Part shown: in pieces, positions 46,015 through 54,779 of the stretch
Layout of the letters: every line of letters starts with the position of its first letter
Position numbering within the stretch: position 1 is the first letter of the stretch
Assembly (NCBI GenBank): GCA_030246985.1
Contig: CP107246.1
Span: 1,614,282 to 1,678,281 of the forward strand
Reading direction: 5' to 3'
DNA: 64,000 bases
DNA from: Candidatus Nitricoxidivorans perseverans
GTDB taxonomy: Bacteria > Pseudomonadota > Gammaproteobacteria > Burkholderiales > Rhodocyclaceae
Position numbers and translations under genes: made by a program
The notes under the pieces: model-generated
Databases searched by the model: none
What the model was told of the DNA's origin: nothing
The model's input: only the letters and a program-made list of their open reading frames with translations

Positions 46015-46054
46015 GGGGTAAACTCGGAACAGGAATTCAACCTGATGATACTTC

Positions 46055-46954
46055 ATGGCGACCTGGGCACAACGCCTGCGGGCAGGGCTTTCAAAAACGC
46101 GCGATTCGATCTTCGGCCTGCTGCGGGCCGGCAAGATCGACGACGAGCTTCTGGAAGACCTCGAATCGACGCTGCTGACGGCCGACTGCGGCATCGAGGC
46201 GACGACCTGGCTGCTCGACGAACTCAAGGCCCGTGTCCGGCAGCACCGGCTTGAGACGCCCGGCGAGCTTCGGCAGGCGCTCTCGGAGCTGCTGGAAAAC
46301 CTGCTCGCCCCGCTGGAGCGGCCGCTCGACGCCTCGGGCCGCAAGCCTTTCGTCATCATGATCGCGGGTGTCAACGGCGCCGGCAAGACCACGTCCATCG
46401 GCAAGCTGGCCCGGCATTTCCAGGCGCAGGGCCGGTCGGTGCTGCTGGCCGCCGGCGACACCTTCCGCGCCGCCGCGCGCGAGCAGCTCGCGGAATGGGG
46501 GCGGCGCAACGACGTGACCGTCATCGCACAGGAATCGGGCGATCCCGCCGCCGTGATCTTCGACGCCATCGCCGCCGCCAAGGCCCGCGGCATGGACGTC
46601 GTGCTGGCCGACACCGCCGGGCGGCTCCCCACGCAGCTGCACCTGATGGAGGAGATCGCCAAGGTGCGGCGCGTCATCCAGAAAGCCGAGCCCTCCGGCC
46701 CGCACGAGGTGCTGCTCGTGCTCGACGCCAACATCGGCCAAAACGCCATCGCGCAGGTCAAGGCATTCGACAAGGCCATCGGGGTCACCGGTCTGGTGGT
46801 CACCAAGCTCGACGGCACCGCCAAGGGGGGCGTGCTGGCCGCCATCGCGCGCCAGTGCCCGAAGCCCGTGCGCTTCATCGGCGTCGGCGAGGGCATCGAC
46901 GACCTCCAGCCCTTCCGGGCGAAGGAATTCGTCGAGGCGCTGCTCGGACCATGA
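46055..46954 (+). CDS. ftsY: Signal recognition particle receptor FtsY
   Basis: This 299-aa SRP GTPase receptor has the four-helix N domain (about 5-90), G1 [10 protein letters not shown] (105-114), [19 protein letters not shown] (G3) and [10 protein letters not shown] (G4/G5). It lacks the long acidic A domain of the E. coli protein (497 aa), so membrane binding rests on the short amphipathic N-terminus. It overlaps ftsE by 4 bp. Confidence 0.96.
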   Translation: MATWAQRLRAGLSKTRDSIFGLLRAGKIDDELLEDLESTLLTADCGIEATTWLLDELKARVRQHRLETPGELRQALSELLENLLAPLERPLDASGRKPFVIMIAGVNGAGKTTSIGKLARHFQAQGRSVLLAAGDTFRAAAREQLAEWGRRNDVTVIAQESGDPAAVIFDAIAAAKARGMDVVLADTAGRLPTQLHLMEEIAKVRRVIQKAEPSGPHEVLLVLDANIGQNAIAQVKAFDKAIGVTGLVVTKLDGTAKGGVLAAIARQCPKPVRFIGVGEGIDDLQPFRAKEFVEALLGP

Positions 46955-47604
46955 TCCGGTTCGACCGCGTATCGAAACGCTATCCGGACGCGGCGCCGGG
47001 ACGGGACGCCCTGTCCGGCGTCAGTTTCGAAGTCGGCAAAGGCGAGCTGGCCGCCGTCGTCGGCCATTCGGGCGCAGGGAAATCCACGCTGCTGAAACTG
47101 ATCGCCGCGATCGAGCGGCCCACCGACGGCGCGGTGCTCGTCGGCGGGCAGAACGTCGGTTCGCTCGGCCGCGCGGCGATTCCCTTCTTACGCCGGAACA
47201 TCGGCCTGGTGTTCCAGGATCAGAAACTGCTCTTCGACCGCAGCGCGTTCGACAACGTGATGCTGCCGCTTTCCATCGCCGGCTTTCCACCGAAGGAGGC
47301 GGGCAAGCGCGTGCGCGCGGCGCTCGATAAGGTCGGGCTGCTGGAACGCGAAAAGGCGTTGCCGATCATGCTCTCCGGCGGCGAGCAGCAGCGGCTGGCC
47401 ATCGCGCGCGCGGTGGTCGGACGCCCCGGCCTGCTGCTGGCCGACGAGCCGACGGCGCATCTGGACACGGAGACGGCCCACGACGTGACCCGCATCTTCC
47501 TGGAGTTCCAGCAGGTCGGCGTCACGGTGCTCGTCGCCACCTGCGACGGCAGCCTGTTTCCCGGCGCCCGGCGGATCGAGTTGAACCACGGGAGGCTTGC
47601 ATGA
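46951..47604 (+). CDS. ftsE: Cell-division ATP-binding protein FtsE
   Basis: This 217-aa ABC ATPase has Walker [11 protein letters not shown]-loop, signature [14 protein letters not shown] and Walker [13 protein letters not shown]. With FtsX it activates cell-wall amidases at the septum. It overlaps ftsY and ftsX by 4 bp each (ATGA), the standard ftsYEX arrangement. Confidence 0.96.
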   Translation: MIRFDRVSKRYPDAAPGRDALSGVSFEVGKGELAAVVGHSGAGKSTLLKLIAAIERPTDGAVLVGGQNVGSLGRAAIPFLRRNIGLVFQDQKLLFDRSAFDNVMLPLSIAGFPPKEAGKRVRAALDKVGLLEREKALPIMLSGGEQQRLAIARAVVGRPGLLLADEPTAHLDTETAHDVTRIFLEFQQVGVTVLVATCDGSLFPGARRIELNHGRLA

Positions 47605-48518
47605 CGGCGTGGCTCTTCCAGCACTGGCGCGCCCTGCGGCTGGCGCTTTCCCGGCTGGCGGCGTCCCCCGTCAACACCGCGCTCTCGGTCGTCGCCATCG
47701 GCATCGCGACTTCACTGCCGGCGGGCGGATGGATGCTGCTGGACAATGCCGTGAAGCTGGCGCGCTCGGCCCCGGCCGCCTCGCAGATGCCGCAGATTTC
47801 GGTATTCGTGGCGCTTTCCGCAGACCGCAAAGCCGCCGGAGAGATCGAGGCATGGCTGAGGAAGCGCGAAGGCGTGGCCTCCGTGCGCTTCGTGCCGCGC
47901 GAGGACACGCTCGCGCGCATGCGGACCGCCGAGGGCCTCTCCGACGTCCTCGACGCACTGCCGGGAAATCCATTCCCGGACGCATTCGTGGTCGCGCCCG
48001 CCGACGACCGGCCGGAGCGCATGGAGGCCCTGGCCGCCGAATTCCGAAAGCTGCCGAAGGTGGACCATGTGCAGCTTGACTCCGCCTGGGCGCGCCGGCT
48101 CGACGCCCTGCTGAAGCTCGGCCGCACGGGTGTGCTGATGCTGGCCCTGCTCCTGGGCGCCGGCCTCGTGGCCATCACGTTCAACATCATCCGCCTGCAG
48201 GTGCTCTCGCGGCAGGCCGAGGTCGAGGTCAGCCGCCTGCTGGGCGCCACCGACGCATTCATCCGCCGGCCCTTCGTCTGGTTCGGCGCGCTCCTGGGCC
48301 TTCTGGGCGGCCTGGCCGCGTGGCTGATTGTCGCCGCCGCCACCCTCTGGCTCGCCGGCCCCGTCGGTGAACTGGCGCGTCTTTACGACTGGAGCCTCGC
48401 GCTCAACCCGCCCGGCGCCGCCGACACCGCGATCCTCCTGGGCACGGCCACGCTGCTCGGCTGGATCGGCGCCCTGCTGTCGCTGCGGCAGGCGCTGCGC
48501 GAAGACGCGGGTTCCTGA
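47601..48518 (+). CDS. ftsX: Cell-division permease FtsX
   Basis: This 305-aa inner-membrane protein has one N-terminal helix (about 25-48), a periplasmic loop ([21 protein letters not shown] onward, to about 165) and three C-terminal helices (about 175-200, 222-250, 272-295). It transmits FtsE ATP hydrolysis to periplasmic amidase activators. It converges on the redox regulator gene 31 bp downstream. Confidence 0.95.
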   Translation: MTAWLFQHWRALRLALSRLAASPVNTALSVVAIGIATSLPAGGWMLLDNAVKLARSAPAASQMPQISVFVALSADRKAAGEIEAWLRKREGVASVRFVPREDTLARMRTAEGLSDVLDALPGNPFPDAFVVAPADDRPERMEALAAEFRKLPKVDHVQLDSAWARRLDALLKLGRTGVLMLALLLGAGLVAITFNIIRLQVLSRQAEVEVSRLLGATDAFIRRPFVWFGALLGLLGGLAAWLIVAAATLWLAGPVGELARLYDWSLALNPPGAADTAILLGTATLLGWIGALLSLRQALREDAGS

Positions 48519-48549
48519 TGCCGGCTCCGCCCACTTCAGGCCGCCGGAT

Positions 48550-49170
48550 TCAACCGCCGGATGCCATTTGCTGTCTTTCGCGCCGGAACCGGCGCACCGA
48601 TTTCTCACGAATCTCGGCCAAGACGCTGTCGCCATTCATGGCCAGCTTTCGTTGCAGCGTCCGGCGGTGCATATTGAGCGCCCGCGCCGCCGCCGAAACG
48701 TTGCCGCCCTGGTCGCTGAGCGTTCGCAGGATATGTTTCCATTCCAGCTCCGCCAGCGAATACCGTTTTTCCTGGTCGATGGCGGCTCCGGCATCGTTGT
48801 CCGCCGTAACGGCGTCGATGCCGAGCCCCGAGAGGATTTCCCCGATGTAGGCCGGCTTGGCCAGGTAATGGCTGGCGCCCAGCTTGATGGCATCCACGGC
48901 CGTCGCGATGCTGGCGTAACCGGTCAGGATGAGGACTTTCACGGCGGGATTGATCGATTTCAGCGGCCCGATCAGGGACAGGCCGGAGCCTGTTTCAAGC
49001 TTGAGATCGAGAATCGCATAATCGGGCGGCGCGGCATCGGCGGCCGCCAGCGCGGCGTCGACGTCGCGCACCGAGACCGTCTCGAAGCCGCGCGAGCGGA
49101 GCGCGCGCGTCAGCACGCGAGCCATGTCGGGATCGTCCTCGACGATCAGGATGCGATTCATTCCGTTCAT
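48550..49170 (-). CDS. ActR/RegA/PrrA-type redox response regulator
   Basis: This 206-aa response regulator has a receiver domain with the acidic pair EDD, phospho-acceptor Asp in YAILDLKLETGSG, and the switch Lys in HYLAKPAY. It is joined by a short linker to a Fis-type helix-turn-helix (GGNVSAAARALNMHRRTLQRKL), the RegA layout. Members control respiration, denitrification and other redox responses with a RegB/PrrB kinase, which is not in the window. The start is the ATG at 49170. A palindrome at 49237-49252, 35 bp from a CATAAT -10, suggests autoregulation. An alternative start lies three codons downstream. Confidence 0.88.
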   Translation of the reverse strand: MNGMNRILIVEDDPDMARVLTRALRSRGFETVSVRDVDAALAAADAAPPDYAILDLKLETGSGLSLIGPLKSINPAVKVLILTGYASIATAVDAIKLGASHYLAKPAYIGEILSGLGIDAVTADNDAGAAIDQEKRYSLAELEWKHILRTLSDQGGNVSAAARALNMHRRTLQRKLAMNGDSVLAEIREKSVRRFRRERQQMASGG

Positions 49171-49206
49171 TTTTCTCACTGTCATGGGGTTGGGGGCGAC
49201 AGGGGA

Positions 49207-49212
49207 ATTATG
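49207..49212 (-). promoter_or_regulatory. Candidate -10 box of the redox regulator gene
   Basis: CATAAT on the minus strand, 37 bp before the regulator start codon. Its centre is about 34.5 bp from the centre of the upstream palindrome, and no good -35 is present, as expected for an activator-dependent promoter. Confidence 0.45.
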
Positions 49213-49236
49213 CAAACGAAATCGCCGCATCCCTAT

Positions 49237-49252
49237 ACGACATATTGTCGCG
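49237..49252. promoter_or_regulatory. Candidate RegA-type operator upstream of the regulator gene
   Basis: The inverted repeat CGACA-TAT-TGTCG lies within GCGACAATATGTCGT (minus strand). It differs at only two positions from the palindrome upstream of the NosL-like genes at 50459-50473. It resembles RegR/RegA boxes (GNGRC...GNCGC) known in other proteobacteria. It is placed at about -44 from the predicted start site. Confidence 0.6.
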
Positions 49253-49275
49253 CGGCAGAACGCCGCAGCTTCCGG

Positions 49276-49749
49276 CTAGAACCGGCCGACGTCGAGGCCC
49301 GCGGCCACGTCCCCCGTGACCTCGCCGAAGCCCAGCATGCGCCGGCCCTTGTGGTCCTTCATGAAATCGGTGGCATCCTCCCGCGTCGCCAGCGGCACCA
49401 GCTCGTGCCCCATCGGCCCAAGCACGTCGGAACCGGTGACGTAGAGCGCCTTGCGGGCGTCCACCTTCGCGAGATTGTAGAAGTCGGTGACGAACATGCC
49501 GGCGATGTTCTCTCGCGGATGCCCCGGCGCGTATTTCGCCAGATCATGGAGGAACTTGAACATATCCTTCGCGCCGTCGAAGTGATGGGCATGGCCGTCC
49601 TTCCAGACCACCGTCGCCGCCCAGTTCGGGTACTTGGAGACCAGCATGCCGCATACCGGGCAGAGATCTCTCGGCCCCGGCTTCGGCGGAACCTGGGCGG
49701 TGGAGAAACCCGCCCAGACAATCAGCACCGCAACGACAAGAAGGCGCAT
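49276..49749 (-). CDS. nosL: NosL-like copper-binding protein
   Basis: This 157-aa protein has a signal peptide (MRLLVVAVLIVWAGFSTA) and the NosL copper motif DLCPVCGMLVSKYPNWAA, followed by AHHFDGAKDMFKFLHD. NosL delivers Cu(I) to nitrous oxide reductase, but related proteins occur outside nos operons; no nosZ, nosD or nosF is in this window. There is no cysteine lipobox. It is the second gene of a pair, 5 bp after another NosL-like gene. Confidence 0.87.
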   Translation of the reverse strand: MRLLVVAVLIVWAGFSTAQVPPKPGPRDLCPVCGMLVSKYPNWAATVVWKDGHAHHFDGAKDMFKFLHDLAKYAPGHPRENIAGMFVTDFYNLAKVDARKALYVTGSDVLGPMGHELVPLATREDATDFMKDHKGRRMLGFGEVTGDVAAGLDVGRF

Positions 49750-49754
49750 CGCGT

Positions 49755-50381
49755 TCAGTGCATGTGCTCCATGGGCTTGCCCTGGTGTTCCATCATGCGC
49801 TTGCGCCGCTCCTCGCGGTTCTTGCGGATCATGGCGACATCGCCCGCCATGTCGACATAGGCCGCCAGCAGCGCCTGGTCGAAGTTGGCCAGCTCGCCGC
49901 CGTTCGCGGCCTGCGACGCCTTGGCGGCTTCGGTCGTTCCGTAGGCCACCTTGCTGCGCTTGGTCATCACGCCCTTGATGCCGCTGCCGACGAGGAAAGC
50001 GGCCTTGCCGACTTCGATCAGCGGCTTCACGTCGCCCGCCGCGGCGTTGTCGCCCACCCAGATCGCCTTCGGTTCGCGATCGACGTTGACCGCGAGGCTG
50101 ATCGCCGCACAGTGCAGCGAGCAAGTGCCGTCGGCGAGGTCGTCGCCGTAATGCACCAGCATGCGCGTATGGCTGAACTGTTTGCGGTCCATGCCGCAGT
50201 AGGGGCACTTCGGAAACTTATCGATATCGTTCTCCGCCGGCTTCGGATCGGCCGGCTTCTTCGGGATGAACTGGGCCGGCGTACCGTCGGCCGGGCAGGC
50301 CGGCTGTTGCGCCCGGACAGCGCCCGAGGCAAGGCCGGCACCGGCAACGAGGGAGAGCTTCAGCAGATTGCGGCGATCCAT
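49755..50381 (-). CDS. Second NosL-like protein, Tat-type signal
   Basis: This 208-aa protein begins MDRRNLLKLSLVAGAG, a twin-arginine-like signal (RR at 3-4), so it may be exported folded with its metal. The core has FPKCPYCGMDRKQFSHTRML, the NosL CxxCGM motif, then DDLADGTCSLHCAAISLA, with two extra cysteines, and a Met/His-rich C-terminus (RMMEHQGKPMEHMH) suited to copper. AAAGGAG precedes the ATG at 50381 by 6 nt. The promoter region contains a palindrome that matches the one ahead of the redox regulator. Confidence 0.85.
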   Translation of the reverse strand: MDRRNLLKLSLVAGAGLASGAVRAQQPACPADGTPAQFIPKKPADPKPAENDIDKFPKCPYCGMDRKQFSHTRMLVHYGDDLADGTCSLHCAAISLAVNVDREPKAIWVGDNAAAGDVKPLIEVGKAAFLVGSGIKGVMTKRSKVAYGTTEAAKASQAANGGELANFDQALLAAYVDMAGDVAMIRKNREERRKRMMEHQGKPMEHMH

Positions 50382-50429
50382 GATTGACTCCTTTGGGGGA
50401 ATGACTTTTAGGAACAACTTCATACTGTA

Positions 50430-50435
50430 ATATTA
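50430..50435 (-). promoter_or_regulatory. Candidate -10 box of the NosL-like pair
   Basis: TAATAT on the minus strand about 50 bp before the start codon at 50381. Its centre is about 33.5 bp from the centre of the palindrome at 50459-50473, nearly the same spacing as at the regulator promoter; no consensus -35 is seen. Confidence 0.45.
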
Positions 50436-50458
50436 GCCTCTTCGAATATGCCACCGCT

Positions 50459-50473
50459 GCGACATGTTGTCGC
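50459..50473. promoter_or_regulatory. Candidate RegA-type operator upstream of NosL-like genes
   Basis: GCGACA-TGT-TGTCGC is a perfect 6-3-6 inverted repeat. It fits the RegR-type box pattern GNGRCRTTNNGNCGC at all but one fixed position (read on the plus strand) and matches the regulator-gene site at 49237-49252. It would be centred near -44 of the NosL-like promoter, an activator position. Confidence 0.65.
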
Positions 50474-50581
50474 GGATTATCGTGTCCCCCGACTCGCTGG
50501 ACAAGACGCGGCCCTGCACTAACTGTCAGAAAACACATCCATCATATCTGGATGACATGCGCGACAGGGGAGGCACCTCCC

Positions 50582-50740
50582 ATGACCATCGACGCCAGCC
50601 TGCGCGCCGAATCGGGGCAACTCGCCTGCCTCTGCTCCAGCGGCCCGGCGCAGACCGGCGCCACGGCGGCCATCGAGGCGCGAAACGGCCGGGCGGCGCG
50701 GATCGCGGTGCCGGCAGGCGGATTCGTAATGTTCGGCTGA
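50582..50740 (+). CDS. Possible small ORF, 52 aa, unknown
   Basis: MTIDASLRAESGQLACLCSS... follows GGGGAGG at 8 nt and ends 7 bp before the patatin-like start codon. The Shine-Dalgarno lies in a small hairpin GGGAG-GCAC-CTCCC (50568-50581) immediately before the ATG, which could limit translation. There is no recognisable domain. It may be a leader peptide or chance. Confidence 0.3.
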   Translation: MTIDASLRAESGQLACLCSSGPAQTGATAAIEARNGRAARIAVPAGGFVMFG

Positions 50741-50747
50741 AGCGACT

Positions 50748-53700
50748 ATGATTCCGGCTATGCAAAAGGAGCAAGCGAAACTCGACCCCGACGACCTACA
50801 GGCTCTGGGAGGACTGGGTTTCCTCGTTGAGGGCGCCACGCCCACGCTCTCCGCCAAGGCCCGCAGCCCATCGTCCGAGCCTGTCACGGAGGCCGTCAAT
50901 AGCCTGCGCGCCAGTTTCGGCTGGGACCCGCATGGCCGGGCCACCCGGAACACCGTGCGCGCGCTCCGCGCCCAGGTCGCGGCGTTGCAGCGCAAGCTCG
51001 CCGCCCTGGACCTCTATCGGGGCGAGGCGCACGGCCGCTTCGACGACGGCACCCGCAAGGCCCTGGAGCAGTTCCAGGCCACCCGCGCGCCCGAACCGCT
51101 GGCGGTCACGGGCGTATTGGACGCGGCCACCCGCAAGGCGATGGACGGCCTGCCTCCCTATACCTTCGATGAGGTGCTCTGCGCCGAGCTGGACGCAGTG
51201 AACCACGGCCGCGAGGAAGTCGGCCTGAAGCCGGAGCGGGAAGCCGCCCGCTCCGGCAACGCGATCGTCAGGGCGCACCAGTCCAGGTTGCTCGGCGCGG
51301 CCTTCTCCGGCGGAGGGATACGCAGCGCCACCTTCAACCTGGGGGTCTTGCAGGCGCTGGCCCGCCTGGGGTTGCTGCGACGGGTGGACTACCTGTCCAC
51401 CGTGTCGGGCGGCGGCTATGTCGGCGGTTGGCTGCATGCCTGGGTGAACCGCGAAAAGGACGGCATATCGGCCGTGGAGCGCAATCTCGCCGCTCCAGCG
51501 CATGAGCCCCGGCAGGTATCCTGGCTGCGACGATACAGCAACTACCTGACCCCCCGCATCGGCCTGCTGAGTCCCGACACCATGGCGGGGGTGGCCACCT
51601 GGCTGCGCAACGTGCTCCTCAACCAAACCATACTGGCGGCCCTGGGCTTGCTGGTGCTCTGCCTGCCCTGGCTGCTGTTCATGCTGTCCGGGCGGATGAA
51701 CGCGGCTTTCGCGCCCGCCATGGTTGCCGGTGCCGCGCTGTTGCTGATAGCCGTAGTGCTCACCATGGGCATCTGGGAAACCCTTGACATCGAGCGCCAC
51801 GCGGCCCTCGCCGAACAACCGTCCGACCGCCGCGCCGACGCCTTCGCCCGTCTCAAGGCGAACGTGGTGATCGTTTGCGCGGCCCTGGCCGCCTTGCTGC
51901 TGAGTCTCGCCCTGCCGGGGCCGACGACCCCCCTGGAACGCATGCTGCAGGTGGTGCTGGGCCCGCCCGCCGCGTTGCTCGCCCTGCTGCTCATCGTCAC
52001 CGTCGTCATCGGCCTGGCAGGGCGGCGCTTGCGGGAAGCGACCCGGGAATGGTGGAGCCGCGCCGGCGGCATCCTCATCTCCATCCTGCTGGGCTGGCTG
52101 GCCCTGGCCGGCGTGGCGCTGCTGGGCAGTTACGGCGTGTTCTACGCGGGCGCATGGATCACCGCCCTGGGCGGCATCGTCTGGCTGGCCACCACGGTGG
52201 CCGGCGTCATCCTGGGCCGCAGTCCCTCCACGGGCAACGGCAAGGGCGGATGGAAAAACCTGCTCGCCGGCCTGGCGCCCTGGGTATTTGTGGCGGGCCT
52301 GCTGTTGGCCCTCTCCCTGACGCTGTACGCGGCCATCACCCGGGTCGGCGACCCCGACCGCCCGGCGATATGCCAACCCGTGCCCGACGGCGGCCTGCGT
52401 TCCGCCTACCGCATCAAACTGGAACTGGCTCCGGACAACCATGCCGCCAGCGGCGAGGTGCTGCGCGTCAAGCCCGATCCCGGCTGCAGCCCGGCGCGCT
52501 ATGCCGAGCAGGCCGACCGGGCCCTGGCCAATTCGAGCGGGCGCTTCGGCGCGCTGCTGGCGGTCCTGGCCGTGCTGTCCTGGTTGCTGGGCCGGCGCGT
52601 GGACATCAACGTGTTCGCCTTCCACATGTTCTATCGCAACCGGCTGGAGCGCTGCTATCTGGGAGCCAGCAATCCCGTACGGCGCGCCAACCCCTTCACG
52701 GATCTGGATCCCCATGACGCGCCCATGCTGTCCGCCCTCAAGCGCGGCGGCCGGACGCAGCGCCCCTACCCGCTCATCAATACCGCTCTGAACATCGCCC
52801 GCTCGAGCAACCTGGCATGGCAGGAACGCAAGGCGGCCTCCTTTCTATTCACCCCGGAATTCTGTGGCTACCAACTGCCAGGCAACGACGACGCAGGCGT
52901 GTCGGCCTACCAGAAGACCGACCAGTTCCTGGCCCCGCCCGGGCAGGCCGGCCGGAAGGGCTGGCTGGGCCTGGGTACGCCGATCACCATTTCCGGCGCG
53001 GCGGCAAGCCCCAACGCCGGCTACCATACCAATCCGGCCACCGCCTTCCTGATGACGGTATTCAACGTGCGCCTGGGCTGGTGGATGCAGAACACGCGCA
53101 AGTTCGAGCACTGGACCCGGCCGGGACCCGGACAGTCCATTCCCTACCTGCTGAAGGAACTGCTCGCCGCCACCACGGATACCGACGAATTCGTCTACAT
53201 GAGCGATGGCGGCCACTTCGAAAACCTGGGCATCTACGAACTGGTGCGCAGACGCTGCCGCTACATCATCGCCTGCGACGCCGGTTGCGACCCGGACTAC
53301 ACCTTCGAGGACCTGGGCAACGCCATCCGCAAGTGCCGGATCGACCTGGGCATCGAGATCGAGATCAACCCCGGTGCCATCATGCCCGATCCGGATACCG
53401 GCCACGGCTTGTTCCACTGCGCGGTGGGACGCATCCATTACGAGCGCACCGACCCCGTGGCCACGGCGGGGTATCTGCTCTACATCAAGACCTCCCTGAC
53501 CGGCGACGAGCCGGCCGACATCAATCAATACAAGGCCGAACACGCCGACTTCCCCCATGAAAGCACCGGCGACCAGTGGTACAGCGAATCGCAATTCGAG
53601 AGTTACCGCGGGCTGGGCCGTCACGTGGCCACGAAGGTATTGAGCCAGGCCCATGACGCCGCCGGGCAAACCAGCGGCGACCGGCCCTGCCGCGACCTGG

Positions 53701-54725
53701 AACGGTTCTTCCACGCCCTGTCCGAACAGTGGTATCCGCCCAGCCGGGCCGGCCAGGCGGCATTCTCGAAGCACGGCGCGGAACTGGAGGACATCTACGA
53801 CCGCATGCGCGAGGATCCCAGCCTGCGTTTCCTGGACGCCCAGATCTATCCCGAATGGGCGAAACTCGGCCAGCGCGTGCGGCCGGAGCCCTCCCGCGAG
53901 CAATGCACCATGCTCCCCCTCACGGAGGAAGAACTACGGGCAGGTTTCTACCTGTGCAACACCCTCATCCAGCTGATGGAAAACGTATACGCGGACCTGC
54001 GCCTGGAAGACGAATACGCCCACCCGGACAACCGGGGCTGGATGAACCTCTTCCGGCACTGGTCCTGGTCGGGCATGTTCCGCGTCACCTGGGCGATTTG
54101 TGTCGCGACCTATGGTGCGCGCTTCCAGGAGTTCTGCCGTCGCCATATGGGCCTGGAGTGCGGTGAACTGGCGCTGGCCGACGCCGTCGTCGTGGGGGAC
54201 GACGGGTGGCGTGACCGGATCAACGTCCTCGAACTGGAGCATGTGCACCGCATCATCGTCGGTCACTACGCCGAGGAAGGGGCCGACGGCGGCGCGGAGG
54301 TTCTGGCCGGCCTGGACCAGAAGGCGCTTGCGGCACGCGCGGAGCAATGGGTCGCCGAGGCCGGGCGCGAACTCGTGATCCAGCCCCTGGAAATTCGCGT
54401 CAGCGACCCCTCCGGCAAGCAGGAGAAATTCGTTTTCCCGGTTGGATTCGCATTGCTGGCGCCGCGCTCGCGGCTCCGAGGCGGACTGTCCCCGCAGGGG
54501 AAGCCGGCATTCGACCTGGTGTATTACCGCATCCGGGACCACCTGCGTCGCGTGGGATTGGGTCGGGAGGGACTGCGCAAGCTGAGGGCCGGGTACGGCG
54601 AAGTTTACGTCGACATGCCGCCCACCCTGGGCAAGCTCATTCGCGAAGCGGATCCGGACTTGCTGCAACACCTGTGGCATCTGGATCTTTGGGCCGATAG
54701 CGGACAACTCCATCGACCGTCATGA
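50748..54725 (+). CDS. Giant membrane-embedded patatin-like phospholipase
   Basis: This is a 1325-aa protein. Residues about 70-135 look like a peptidoglycan-binding-1 domain (ALRAQVAALQRKLAAL, then GRFDDGTRKALEQFQ and GVLDAATRKAM). The patatin domain starts at about 180 with oxyanion loop GGGIRS (188-193) and nucleophile Ser220 (STVSGGGYVGG). The catalytic Asp is in MSDGGHFENLG at residue 820. Between them, about 600 residues include roughly eight hydrophobic helices (about 288-530 and 595-612), so the catalytic fold is split by a membrane module. About 400 further residues of unknown fold follow. It probably hydrolyses lipids at the inner membrane. An alternative ATG lies four codons downstream. 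Confidence 0.85.
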   Translation: MIPAMQKEQAKLDPDDLQALGGLGFLVEGATPTLSAKARSPSSEPVTEAVNSLRASFGWDPHGRATRNTVRALRAQVAALQRKLAALDLYRGEAHGRFDDGTRKALEQFQATRAPEPLAVTGVLDAATRKAMDGLPPYTFDEVLCAELDAVNHGREEVGLKPEREAARSGNAIVRAHQSRLLGAAFSGGGIRSATFNLGVLQALARLGLLRRVDYLSTVSGGGYVGGWLHAWVNREKDGISAVERNLAAPAHEPRQVSWLRRYSNYLTPRIGLLSPDTMAGVATWLRNVLLNQTILAALGLLVLCLPWLLFMLSGRMNAAFAPAMVAGAALLLIAVVLTMGIWETLDIERHAALAEQPSDRRADAFARLKANVVIVCAALAALLLSLALPGPTTPLERMLQVVLGPPAALLALLLIVTVVIGLAGRRLREATREWWSRAGGILISILLGWLALAGVALLGSYGVFYAGAWITALGGIVWLATTVAGVILGRSPSTGNGKGGWKNLLAGLAPWVFVAGLLLALSLTLYAAITRVGDPDRPAICQPVPDGGLRSAYRIKLELAPDNHAASGEVLRVKPDPGCSPARYAEQADRALANSSGRFGALLAVLAVLSWLLGRRVDINVFAFHMFYRNRLERCYLGASNPVRRANPFTDLDPHDAPMLSALKRGGRTQRPYPLINTALNIARSSNLAWQERKAASFLFTPEFCGYQLPGNDDAGVSAYQKTDQFLAPPGQAGRKGWLGLGTPITISGAAASPNAGYHTNPATAFLMTVFNVRLGWWMQNTRKFEHWTRPGPGQSIPYLLKELLAATTDTDEFVYMSDGGHFENLGIYELVRRRCRYIIACDAGCDPDYTFEDLGNAIRKCRIDLGIEIEINPGAIMPDPDTGHGLFHCAVGRIHYERTDPVATAGYLLYIKTSLTGDEPADINQYKAEHADFPHESTGDQWYSESQFESYRGLGRHVATKVLSQAHDAAGQTSGDRPCRDLERFFHALSEQWYPPSRAGQAAFSKHGAELEDIYDRMREDPSLRFLDAQIYPEWAKLGQRVRPEPSREQCTMLPLTEEELRAGFYLCNTLIQLMENVYADLRLEDEYAHPDNRGWMNLFRHWSWSGMFRVTWAICVATYGARFQEFCRRHMGLECGELALADAVVVGDDGWRDRINVLELEHVHRIIVGHYAEEGADGGAEVLAGLDQKALAARAEQWVAEAGRELVIQPLEIRVSDPSGKQEKFVFPVGFALLAPRSRLRGGLSPQGKPAFDLVYYRIRDHLRRVGLGREGLRKLRAGYGEVYVDMPPTLGKLIREADPDLLQHLWHLDLWADSGQLHRPS

Positions 54726-54779
54726 AGTCGTAATCGCATCGGCTTAGCGTTTCGGAACATGATTTCAAGGAACGATGCG

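Larger units (their letters stand above)
50382..50747. other. Divergent intergenic region with operator and small possible ORF
   Basis: This 366-bp gap holds, for the minus strand, a TAATAT -10 and a palindromic operator for the NosL-like pair. For the plus strand, a possible 52-codon ORF (50582-50740) lies just before the patatin-like gene. An imperfect hairpin ATCCA...TGGAT is at 50537-50553. I see no RNA gene that I can name. Confidence 0.5.

Noticed and set aside
50748-54725. Patatin-like protein as a CBASS effector
   Set aside because: No cyclic-oligonucleotide synthase, Cap2/Cap3-like or other defence gene is adjacent, and the domain order differs from known CBASS phospholipases.
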